Shown piece after piece: positions 1-5,775 of a DNA stretch of 5,808 bases (positions are counted from its first letter, which is position 1; the number at the start of each line of letters is the position of its first letter). The DNA is from an uncultured Clostridium sp. GTDB lineage: Bacteria > Bacillota > Clostridia > TANB77 > CAG-508. A program made the translations under genes and the position numbers. The stretch covers positions 1 through 5,808 of the forward strand of contig USGK01000043.1 in the NCBI GenBank assembly GCA_900554175.1, read 5' to 3'. The notes under the pieces are model-generated. The model made no database searches. It was given only the letters and a program-made list of their open reading frames with translations, and was not told where the DNA came from.

Positions 1-38
1 GTTATACCTTGTTTTTCTTTTAAATTTTTAAAATTCAT
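1..38 (-). CDS. Start of a gene cut by the window edge; possible prepilin-like protein
   Basis: Only the first 12 codons are visible, reading MNFKNLKEKQGI. The next two bases are AC, so residue 13 must be Thr. A strong ribosome binding site (GGAGG at 44-48, 5 nt before the ATG) fixes the start. A short basic leader ending in K-Q-G-I-T is how many clostridial prepilin-type proteins begin: the leader is cut after the Gly, and a hydrophobic helix of the type ITLIALVITI follows. From this I infer a type IV pilin-like or pseudopilin-like secreted or surface protein. The hydrophobic helix lies outside the window, so the family is a guess from 13 residues. It is preceded by its own promoter and by a 16-codon reading frame, and could also receive readthrough from tsaD. 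That a gene starts here is fairly certain; its identity is not. Confidence 0.6.
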   Translation of the reverse strand, partial: MNFKNLKEKQGI

Positions 39-43
39 TTTAT

Positions 44-48
44 CCTCC
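44..48 (-). promoter_or_regulatory. Ribosome binding site of the left-edge gene
   Basis: Read on the minus strand this is GGAGG inside GGAGGATAAAATG. It is the main evidence that the truncated frame at the left edge is a real gene start. It lies 28 nt downstream of the stop codon of the short upstream frame, so ribosomes finishing that frame would stop close to it. Confidence 0.7.
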
Positions 49-76
49 AATTTTAGTTTTTTAATATTTTTCCATA

Positions 77-127
77 TTACCAAAATAAAGGATGTCCTTT
101 GTTTTTTTCTATTTTTTCCTTTTTCAT
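77..127 (-). CDS. 16-codon small ORF, candidate leader peptide
   Basis: This frame reads MKKEKIEKNKGHPLFW and then TAA. It has a strong ribosome binding site, AAAGGAGAA at 136-144, with its AGGAG core 10 nt from the ATG. An in-frame GTG at 131-133, only 4 nt from the core, would add two residues. The frame lies about 35 nt downstream of the predicted start of transcription from a near-consensus promoter, and 38 nt before the left-edge gene. The peptide has a basic, lysine-rich N-terminal half and a hydrophobic tail, PLFW, with its only Trp as the last sense codon. It has no signal peptide or membrane segment. It could be a regulatory leader peptide, a stalling peptide, a small functional protein, or chance. 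I do not recognise the family. A hairpin lies within its second half. Confidence 0.45.
   Translation of the reverse strand: MKKEKIEKNKGHPLFW
82..105. repeat. Hairpin-forming inverted repeat inside the small ORF
   Basis: The core is AAAGG, a 4-nt loop, then CCTTT (87-91 and 96-100). On the plus strand it extends outward through a U-G pair and four A-U pairs and runs into seven T residues (102-108), which resembles an intrinsic terminator. No plus-strand gene feeds into it. On the minus strand the extension has a C/A mismatch and no U tract, so it would be a weak hairpin within the last codons of the small ORF. It may block antisense transcription, modulate the small ORF, or be a by-product of AT-rich sequence. 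Confidence 0.35.
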
Positions 128-167
128 ATGCACTTTTCTCCTTTGACACTCTCTTTTTCTTGCAATT

Positions 168-197
168 ATTGTACACTTTATTATATAATTTTGTCAA
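168..197 (-). promoter_or_regulatory. Sigma-A-type promoter for the left-edge gene
   Basis: On the minus strand the -35 box is TTGACA (192-197), a perfect match. After an 18-nt spacer the -10 box is TACAAT (168-173), five of six. Transcription should start near 161, giving a leader of about 120 nt that carries the small ORF before the left-edge gene. The promoter begins only about 40 nt after the tsaD stop, and I see no clear intrinsic terminator between them. The left-edge gene may therefore be transcribed both on its own and by readthrough from the pheST-tsaD operon. Confidence 0.7.
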
Positions 198-237
198 TAG
201 ATACATCAAACTTAAAATACAATTTATATACAGTCTA

Positions 238-1224
238 TCATAACTTTAAATTTGGAATAGCATTCAAATTTAACTCATTTTTAATCCCATTAATAAAATT
301 ATAATATCCTGCAGATGCAATCATTGCAGCATTGTCGGTACATAATTTCATATCTGGCATAAATATTTTTAAATTTTCACTTTCAAGTTTTAAAATCTCT
401 CCTCTTATATAACTATTAGCAGAAACGCCACCTGCTATAGCAAGTTTAGTACTTCCTGTTTGATTAATTGCTTTTTTTATATTTTCAATTAAAACTTCAG
501 TGACTGTTTTTTCGAAACTTGCACATAAATCTGCTTTATTTATATTGGATGTGTTATGATTTACATTTATAACTGCTGTTTTTATACCACTAAAACTAAA
601 GTCTAAAGAATTTTCAAAATGTGTTTTAGGTAATTTTATATTGGCTTTTCCCTCTTTAGCAAGCTTATCAACTTTCGGACCTCCTGGATACCCTAATCCT
701 ACAACTCTTGCCACCTTGTCAAATGCTTCTCCAATTGCATCATCACGGGTCTTTCCAAGAACTTCAAATTCTGTATAATCTTTTACATAAACAATTTGTG
801 TATTTCCTCCTGATATTAACATACATAAAAAAGGCGGTTTTAAATCCTTGTAAGTAATATAATTTGCAGCAATATGTCCTTGAATGTGGTTTACAGCAAC
901 TAATGGTTTATTTAGAGCATAACTTAAAGCTTTTCCATAAGACAAACCCACAAGTAATGCTCCTACTAACCCTGGTCCATATGTTGGGCAAATTATATCT
1001 ATATCATCGAAATTCACTTTAGCTTCTTTTAATGCTTTTTTAGTCACCCTAGAAATTGCTTCAATATGATTTCTAGAAGCAATTTCAGGTACAACTCCAC
1101 CATATTTTTCATGAATTGGAATCTGAGTATCAATTATATTTGATAAAATTTCTCTACCATTTTTCACCACCGAAACTGAGGTTTCATCACAACTTGATTC
1201 AATTCCTAGTGTTAAAATATCCAT
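238..1224 (-). CDS. tsaD: tRNA N6-adenosine threonylcarbamoyltransferase TsaD
   Basis: This is the TsaD/Kae1 protein (older names Gcp, YgjD). It transfers the threonylcarbamoyl group from threonylcarbamoyl-AMP to A37 of tRNAs reading ANN codons (t6A). In bacteria it works in the cytoplasm with TsaB and TsaE, which are not in this window. The 328 residues are near full length; the family usually has about 335-345. The N-terminus GIESSCDET is typical of the ASKHA fold. The metal-binding HxxxH is HIQGH (His113, His117), and the last metal ligand is probably Asp297 in CTDNAA. Nucleotide-site motifs are ISGGNT (137-142), DDAIGEAFDKVAR (161-173), FSFSGIKTA (209-217) and AGGVSAN (264-270). The start is set by AAGGAG at 1232-1237, 7 nt before the ATG. 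That site directly follows the pheT stop, which suggests translational coupling. The gene ends at TGA. It appears intact. Confidence 0.97.
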   Translation of the reverse strand: MDILTLGIESSCDETSVSVVKNGREILSNIIDTQIPIHEKYGGVVPEIASRNHIEAISRVTKKALKEAKVNFDDIDIICPTYGPGLVGALLVGLSYGKALSYALNKPLVAVNHIQGHIAANYITYKDLKPPFLCMLISGGNTQIVYVKDYTEFEVLGKTRDDAIGEAFDKVARVVGLGYPGGPKVDKLAKEGKANIKLPKTHFENSLDFSFSGIKTAVINVNHNTSNINKADLCASFEKTVTEVLIENIKKAINQTGSTKLAIAGGVSANSYIRGEILKLESENLKIFMPDMKLCTDNAAMIASAGYYNFINGIKNELNLNAIPNLKL

Positions 1225-1231
1225 TAAACTT

Positions 1232-1240
1232 CTCCTTTTA
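1232..1240 (-). promoter_or_regulatory. pheT stop codon abutting the tsaD ribosome binding site
   Basis: On the minus strand the junction reads GGGTAAAAGGAGAAG. The pheT stop TAA (1238-1240) runs straight into AAGGAG (1232-1237), and tsaD begins 13 nt after the stop. Ribosomes ending pheT would cover this site. Coupled translation, or at least co-transcription, is the natural reading, and there is no room for a promoter or terminator. Confidence 0.75.
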
Positions 1241-3613
1241 CCCTCTTAATTTTGCTCCTAATTTATTTTCTAAGTCTTTTATTACTTTGTCCATTGATGA
1301 ATTTATTTCTTCATCCGTTAAAGTTGCATTCATTTTTCCATAATTTAATTTAAATGCAATACTTACTTTTCCCTCTTCTATTCCTTTTCCTTCATATATG
1401 TCAAATACCTTAACATCATTTAAAATTGCTCCAGCTGATTTTTTTATTTGCATTGCAATTTTACTTGATTCCATTGTTTTATCGACTACTACAGCTAAAT
1501 CTTTATCTACAGATGGGAATTTTGATATTTCTTTAAATCTCATTTTTCCAACTTTTTTTGATAAAAGTTTTTCTAAGTTAATTTCTAAAACATATACATC
1601 TTGTTTGCATACAGATGGATGGACTTTTCCAATATACCCTACAATATCATTATTTAACGATATTATAGCAGATTGACCTGGATGAAATTCTTTTGCAATT
1701 TTTGCTGAATCAGCTAAAAAACTATATCTATTTTTATAACCCAAATAATCTAAAATTTCTTCTGCTATACCTTTTATTGTATAAAAATCTACTTCTTTAA
1801 AATTATCTATTCCTGAAGAATATTCTCCTGTCATTAGTGCTGCTAAATGCTTTTCTTCAAAAAATTCATTTTGATTTTTATAAAATATTTTTGCTATTTC
1901 AAATACTGAGACATTTTTATTATTTCTTGCTTCATTAAATTTATAAATATTAATTAAAGATGGTATCATACTTCTTCTTAAGGTATTTCTATCTTCTGAC
2001 ATAGGATCCAATAATTTAATAGCTTCATTATTATCACACACAAATTGACTTGCCTCTTCTTCTCCTACTAGAACATAAGATAAAGTTTCGTTTAAACCTA
2101 AACCAATCATTTTATTTCTAATCTCTCTTGATGTTCTATCAAATGTTCCTCTTTTAAGTGGCATAACAGGAAGAATTCCTTCAATGTTGTTTACTCCATA
2201 GATACGACCAATCTCTTCATTCAAATCCTCTTTAATTTCAATATCTATTCTTCTTCTTGGAACAGAAACTATTGCTCCTCCTTCTATTTTTTCGCAAGTA
2301 AAACCTAGCCTTCTAAAAATATCTATAATTTCATTATCTGAAATATTTTGCCCAAGAACTTTATTGATTTCAGCAAAATTAACTTCTATTTTTTTATCTT
2401 CTAAAGTAGTTGTATCATATTTTGCAGTTCCTCCTACTACTTCTCCTGAAGCATATTTTTCAAGTAAATTACAAGCTCTATCTTGTGCCATATATGTTCT
2501 GTTTGGGTCTAATCCCTTTTCAAATCTATTACTTGATTCACTTCTTATTAACTCATTTGAGGTTTTTCTAACTTTAACACTATCAAAAATTGCAGATTCT
2601 ATTATTATATTTTTTGTATTTGTTGTAATTTCTGTATCTAATCCACCCATAACTCCTGCTAAACCAATTGCTCTTTTCCCATCTGAAATAACGATGTTTT
2701 CATCATGTAAAGTTCTTTCTATGTTATCCAATGTAATTAGCTTTTCACCATTTTCTGCCATTCTTACTTCTAAAACGCCATTCAATTTATCTGCATCATA
2801 AAAATGAAGTGGTTGACCTGTTTCAAGCATTACATAATTACTAATATCTACAACATTATTTATAGGTCTTATACCAGATGCAATTAACCTTGATTTAATA
2901 AAAGTTGGACTTTCCTTTATTACAACGTTTTTAACTTCTTTAGCAAGAAAGATTGAACAATTTTCTGTATTTACTTTTACTTTAAAAGAATCATTTATGT
3001 TTTCGTCATTTTCCTTATGAGATAAATCTATCTTTTTAACAGGTTTATCATATATCGCACCAAGTTCATAAGCCATACCCAAAACACTAAGCAAATCACC
3101 TCTATTAGCTGTAAGTTCAAAATCAATAACTTCATCATCTAATCCCATGTATTTTATAGGATTTTCTCCTACTGGAGCATTTTCATCCAATTCATGAATT
3201 CCTGTTTTATCCACCTCGTCTACAAACTTAATTTCTAATCCAAGTTCTAACATAGAACAAAGCATTCCATTTGATTCTTGACCTCTTATTACCCCTTTTT
3301 TTATAGTCCCACCAGGAAGTTTTGCACCTGGAAGAGCAACAATAACTTTCAAACCTTTTCTAACATTTGGTGCTCCACAAACTATGTCTAAAATGTCTCT
3401 TCCGATATTTACTTTACATATATGTAAATGATCTGAATCTGGATGTGGCTCACATTCAGTTACTTCTCCTATTACTAAATTATTTACATCTATTAGTTTT
3501 CCAGCTGAGTCATATTCACTGCTTTTATTTGTCATTTCTTCTGCTATATCTTTAGCATTTAAATTTTCATCTAAATCTATATAATCTTTTACAAAATTTA
3601 AACTTAATTTCAT
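1238..3613 (-). CDS. pheT: Phenylalanyl-tRNA synthetase beta subunit
   Basis: PheT is the large subunit of the cytoplasmic alpha2-beta2 phenylalanyl-tRNA synthetase. It binds tRNA-Phe and carries the editing site that removes mischarged Tyr. Its 791 residues match the usual 790-805. It begins with MKLSLNFVKDYIDL. Next is the EMAP-II-like tRNA-binding domain (about 45-150, including HPDSDHLHICKV and IRGQESNGMLCS), then the B3/B4 editing domain (about 210-390). In the latter, GQPLHFYDADKL includes His270, and IESAIFDSVKVRKTSNEL includes Glu339; by family alignment these probably match the editing His and Glu. The B5 domain spans about 408-476, followed by the catalytic-like core (about 495-690). 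The C-terminus is a ferredoxin-fold anticodon-binding domain (about 696-789, starting FKEISKFPSVDKDLAVV). The start has GGGAG about 10 nt upstream. It follows pheS by 42 nt. No frameshift is visible. Confidence 0.98.
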   Translation of the reverse strand: MKLSLNFVKDYIDLDENLNAKDIAEEMTNKSSEYDSAGKLIDVNNLVIGEVTECEPHPDSDHLHICKVNIGRDILDIVCGAPNVRKGLKVIVALPGAKLPGGTIKKGVIRGQESNGMLCSMLELGLEIKFVDEVDKTGIHELDENAPVGENPIKYMGLDDEVIDFELTANRGDLLSVLGMAYELGAIYDKPVKKIDLSHKENDENINDSFKVKVNTENCSIFLAKEVKNVVIKESPTFIKSRLIASGIRPINNVVDISNYVMLETGQPLHFYDADKLNGVLEVRMAENGEKLITLDNIERTLHDENIVISDGKRAIGLAGVMGGLDTEITTNTKNIIIESAIFDSVKVRKTSNELIRSESSNRFEKGLDPNRTYMAQDRACNLLEKYASGEVVGGTAKYDTTTLEDKKIEVNFAEINKVLGQNISDNEIIDIFRRLGFTCEKIEGGAIVSVPRRRIDIEIKEDLNEEIGRIYGVNNIEGILPVMPLKRGTFDRTSREIRNKMIGLGLNETLSYVLVGEEEASQFVCDNNEAIKLLDPMSEDRNTLRRSMIPSLINIYKFNEARNNKNVSVFEIAKIFYKNQNEFFEEKHLAALMTGEYSSGIDNFKEVDFYTIKGIAEEILDYLGYKNRYSFLADSAKIAKEFHPGQSAIISLNNDIVGYIGKVHPSVCKQDVYVLEINLEKLLSKKVGKMRFKEISKFPSVDKDLAVVVDKTMESSKIAMQIKKSAGAILNDVKVFDIYEGKGIEEGKVSIAFKLNYGKMNATLTDEEINSSMDKVIKDLENKLGAKLRG

Positions 3614-3622
3614 AATTGTAAT

Positions 3623-3630
3623 TCTCCCTT
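3623..3630 (-). promoter_or_regulatory. pheT ribosome binding site in the 42-nt pheS-pheT gap
   Basis: On the minus strand this is AAGGGAGA, 9 nt before the pheT ATG. The gap between pheS and pheT contains no promoter-like or terminator-like sequence, consistent with one transcript making both subunits. Confidence 0.7.
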
Positions 3631-3655
3631 TCTTTTAAATATCTTCTCATTTATA

Positions 3656-4696
3656 TTATTCTATATCCATTTGATCAAATTGTTTTAAAAATCTAATATC
3701 ATTTCTATACAAATATCTCATATCAGTAATTCCATATTTAAACATTGCAAGTCTGTCTAAACCTGTTCCAAATGCAAAACCTCCATATTTTTTTGGATCA
3801 TATCCATTCATTTTCAAAACATTTGGGTGAACCATACCTGCACCTAAAATTTCAATCCATCCTGTTTGTTTACAAAGATTACATCCAGTTCCTCCACATT
3901 TAAAGCATGATACATCAACTTCATAACTTGGTTCTGTAAAAGGAAAATAACTTGGTCTAAAACGAAGTTTAGATTTTTCTCCTAACATTTTTCTAACAAA
4001 TACTTCTAATGTACCTTTTAAGTGGGCAAGTGTAATATTTTCATCAATTACTAATCCTTCAACTTGATTAAATTGATGTGAATGTGTGGCATCATCTTCT
4101 CTTCTATATGTTTTACCTGGACAAATAATTCTAATAGGCTCTTTCCCTGCTTTTTCTAGCATTGTCCTTGCCTGAACTGCAGATGTTTGAGTTCTTAGCA
4201 AATTTTCTTTAGTTATATAAAAACTATCTTGCATATCTCTTGCTGGGTGTCCTTTAGGTAAATTTAATCTTTCAAAGCAAAATTCATCTGTTTCAAGTTC
4301 TGGCCCATCTACAACATCATACCCCATAGATACAAATAAATCTTCTATTTCTTCAATTACTCTATTTAATGGATGTTTACTTCCTCTTATTTGTTTTTTG
4401 GATGGAAGAGTTACATCTATTTTTTCTTCCTCTAATTTTTTTTGTAATTCTTTTTTCTCAAGTTCTAAATCTTTTTTTGAAAATATTTTTTCCAAATTAT
4501 CTCTTACCTTATTTGCTAAAGCTCCAATTACAGGTCTTTCTTCTTTGCTCAAATCTTTCATCCCTTTAAGAATATTAGTAAGTTCACCTTTTTTTCCTAA
4601 ATATTTTACTTTTAGATCATAAAGTTCCTGTTTATTTTGTGCATTTGAAATTTCTAATACTGAATTTTCTTCTAATCTTTTTAATTTTTCTTCCAT
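3656..4696 (-). CDS. pheS: Phenylalanyl-tRNA synthetase alpha subunit
   Basis: PheS carries the catalytic site that activates phenylalanine with ATP and transfers it to tRNA-Phe. It works as an alpha2-beta2 complex with the next gene product. Its 346 residues match the family (about 330-350). Residues 1-95 form the N-terminal coiled-coil arm that contacts tRNA. The class II core follows: GYDVVDGPELETDEFCFERLN (125-145), the conserved HPARDMQDSFY (150-160), LLRTQTSAVQAR (166-177), motif 2 around TYRREDDATHSHQFNQVEG (196-214), and motif 3 GGFAFGTGLDRLAMFKYG (305-322). FRPSYFPFTEPS (246-257) shapes the phenylalanine pocket. Four cysteines (264, 267, 272, 275) form a CxxC-x4-CxxC pattern just before GWIEILGAGMVHP. 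Similar inserts occur in other Firmicutes. The start has AAGGA 9 nt upstream. Expression should be set by the T-box leader in front of it. Confidence 0.98.
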   Translation of the reverse strand: MEEKLKRLEENSVLEISNAQNKQELYDLKVKYLGKKGELTNILKGMKDLSKEERPVIGALANKVRDNLEKIFSKKDLELEKKELQKKLEEEKIDVTLPSKKQIRGSKHPLNRVIEEIEDLFVSMGYDVVDGPELETDEFCFERLNLPKGHPARDMQDSFYITKENLLRTQTSAVQARTMLEKAGKEPIRIICPGKTYRREDDATHSHQFNQVEGLVIDENITLAHLKGTLEVFVRKMLGEKSKLRFRPSYFPFTEPSYEVDVSCFKCGGTGCNLCKQTGWIEILGAGMVHPNVLKMNGYDPKKYGGFAFGTGLDRLAMFKYGITDMRYLYRNDIRFLKQFDQMDIE

Positions 4697-4763
4697 ATTT
4701 TTAATTCCTTTCTAAAAAAATAAGTTTTAACTAAAATAGTTTTATCTAAATCTATTTTTATAA

Positions 4764-4804
4764 TAAAAAAACCACTTCTCCTATTAAAACATAGGACGAA
4801 ATGG
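4764..4804 (-). terminator. Regulated terminator of the T-box leader
   Basis: On the minus strand, CCATTTC-G-TCCTAT (4791-4804) pairs with ATAGGAGAAGTGG (4772-4784) across a 6-nt loop. The stem has 13 pairs, including one G-U, and a single bulged G at 4797. Seven T residues follow at once (4765-4771). This is an intrinsic terminator lying 68 nt before pheS. Its 5' arm shares TCCTA and the preceding bases with the antiterminator, so only one of the two can form. Termination is expected when tRNA-Phe is charged. Confidence 0.9.
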
Positions 4805-5063
4805 AATTTTCCGTGGTACCACCTAAATTTATTAATTAAAACATATATTATTTTATAATTAACCTTATTAATAGCTTTTAACGAAGCTTACCCGCTTATT
4901 CCTAATTTAATTTTTGATATTAGTTATTTATTCTCGAAAAATTAGTTCAGAAAAAGTTCTAAAAAAGTGAAATTTCATTATCTATTTTATAAATGACTTT
5001 CAGCCAAGGTCATTTTCTCTGTAATAATTTTTTTAATAATTACTTTGCTTTTTTATTGAATTT
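4765..5063 (-). ncRNA. T-box leader responding to tRNA-Phe
   Basis: T-box leaders bind a specific uncharged tRNA and then let transcription continue. Stem I begins with UAAAAAAG (5048-5055) pairing exactly with CUUUUUUA (4960-4967). AGUA lies at 5041-5044. Stem I is capped by AAUGAC/GUCAUU (5009-5014 and 4992-4997), whose loop holds GCUG (5001-5004), fitting the GNUG apical motif. Just before the 3' strand of the base helix lies UUC (4969-4971) followed by A, the specifier for Phe. A Stem III-like hairpin AGCUU/AAGCU lies around 4873-4888. The T-box motif AGGTGGTACCACGG is at 4811-4824. The antiterminator pairs UAGG (4822-4825) with CCUA (4792-4795) and ACGGAA (4809-4814) with UUUCGU (4796-4801), leaving the bulge UGGUACC (4815-4821). 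UGGU would pair with an ACCA tRNA end, and tRNA-Phe has A73. The Phe assignment rests on the specifier, the discriminator match and the downstream pheST together. Confidence 0.93.
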
Positions 5064-5069
5064 TAATAT

Positions 5070-5098
5070 ATATTAACACAGTTTCTATTTTTTTTCAA
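5070..5098 (-). promoter_or_regulatory. Promoter of the T-box-pheS-pheT-tsaD operon
   Basis: On the minus strand the -35 box is TTGAAA (5093-5098). A 17-nt spacer follows, then an extended -10, TGT-TAATAT (hexamer 5070-5075). The hexamer matches only four of six, but the TG at 5077-5078 is the extended -10 signature. The predicted start near 5063 falls a few bases before the first strand of T-box Stem I, which supports the assignment. The promoter sits directly behind the stop codon of the upstream gene, with no terminator seen between them. Confidence 0.65.
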
Positions 5099-5110
5099 TA
5101 GTTTTTTATT

Positions 5111-5668
5111 TTAAATTGGTTTCAAAACATTATTTTCTTCTAAATACTTCTCATATTTACTCTTTTTTATTTTTGCTTTTTTTATATTTTTTTCTTTTAA
5201 ATTTCTATTTTCTTTCTCCAATTCTTTTTTTGTATTGATTTCATCTACAAAATATTTTTTTATAGGCATACATTCTTTATTTTTTGTATGTATATCTATT
5301 TTAAATCTTTCCTCTAGCAAAGACTTTTTTTCCATATGATTTTTTTCTATATTTATTTCCTTATCTCTTTTTAACTTTCTTTCTTTTTTAATATTAACTC
5401 TATTAATTTTTAAAGTATTTATTTTAATACTTCTATCCTTTTTTATAATTTTATTTTTAAATTCAAGAATTTTATCTTTAATTTTTATACGTTCTTCAAA
5501 CATAAAAGAGATTTTTGCAACATATATTCCATTTTCGTTTAATTCTATCTGAATATTTGCATTTTTCTTTGGAAAAAATTTAATCTTATGTGACAGCACT
5601 TTTTCTATATCTTCAACTGTATACTGACTTGCAGGATAAAGTTGCTCTACACATCTTAATTGCTTCAT
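5111..5668 (-). CDS. Unrecognised lysine-rich basic protein (185 aa)
   Basis: I do not recognise this family. A good ribosome binding site (AGGAG at 5675-5679, 6 nt before the ATG) and a promoter upstream support it as a real gene. Residues 1-75 look like a small folded domain. It opens MKQLRCVEQLYPASQYTVEDIEKVL, with Cys6 and a predicted helix at about 17-27. NANIQIELNENGIYVAKISFMFEE (36-59) follows, with alternating hydrophobic residues suggesting a beta hairpin. Residues 76-185 are mostly Lys, Glu, Ile and Asn, probably helical or disordered, ending KYEKYLEENNVLKPI. I count about 42 Lys and 8 Arg against 29 Asp/Glu, so it is strongly basic. There is no signal peptide or membrane helix. The charge would suit nucleic acid or ribosome binding, but part of the Lys bias may simply follow from low GC. 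It is separated from pheS by that operon's own promoter and T-box. Confidence 0.7.
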   Translation of the reverse strand: MKQLRCVEQLYPASQYTVEDIEKVLSHKIKFFPKKNANIQIELNENGIYVAKISFMFEERIKIKDKILEFKNKIIKKDRSIKINTLKINRVNIKKERKLKRDKEINIEKNHMEKKSLLEERFKIDIHTKNKECMPIKKYFVDEINTKKELEKENRNLKEKNIKKAKIKKSKYEKYLEENNVLKPI

Positions 5669-5698
5669 AAAATACTCCTTTTCTAAAAACTATTATTT

Positions 5699-5727
5699 AT
5701 GTTAACATATTTTTTTATTTTTTTCAA
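5699..5727 (-). promoter_or_regulatory. Promoter of the lysine-rich protein gene
   Basis: On the minus strand the -35 box is TTGAAA (5722-5727). After a 17-nt spacer comes an extended -10, TGT-TAACAT (hexamer 5699-5704). It has the same layout as the pheS operon promoter: same -35, same spacing and same TGT before the hexamer. The predicted start near 5692 gives a short leader of about 24 nt that holds the ribosome binding site. The -10 region lies within the perfect palindrome ATGTTAACAT (5699-5708). Confidence 0.55.
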
Positions 5728-5775
5728 GTGTATTTTATACTCTATATTTTATTAGTATCTGTTAAGTAATTCGTG

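Noticed and set aside
77..127. Small ORF as a tryptophan attenuator peptide
   Set aside because: It contains a single Trp codon and is not followed by alternative terminator structures or tryptophan genes.
196..237. Possible terminator after tsaD
   Set aside because: ATAGA and TCTAT can pair only across about 30 nt of unpaired sequence, without G-C pairs or a T tract, so no intrinsic terminator is supported.
92..304. Plus-strand 70-residue frame near the left end
   Set aside because: Its product is mostly Phe, Leu, Tyr and Ile from antisense AT-rich sequence. It has no ribosome binding site and overlaps the minus-strand promoter and the end of tsaD.
1116..4622. Several plus-strand frames of 62-145 residues within pheS, pheT and tsaD
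   Set aside because: They lie fully or almost fully antisense to well-conserved genes, have no recognisable domains, and have the hydrophobic and Ser-rich composition expected of reversed Lys- and Glu-rich codons.
4969..4973. Alternative T-box specifier register reading AUU (Ile)
   Set aside because: Shifting the frame by one base in GAAAUUUCA would give AUU. The UUC register is followed by A next to the base helix and agrees with the downstream pheST genes, so Phe is preferred.
5738..5765. TATAAAAT on the minus strand as another -10 box for the lysine-rich gene
   Set aside because: The only -35-like sequence (TTAACA) is about 20 nt away, too far for a usual sigma-A promoter, and the promoter at 5699-5727 fits better.
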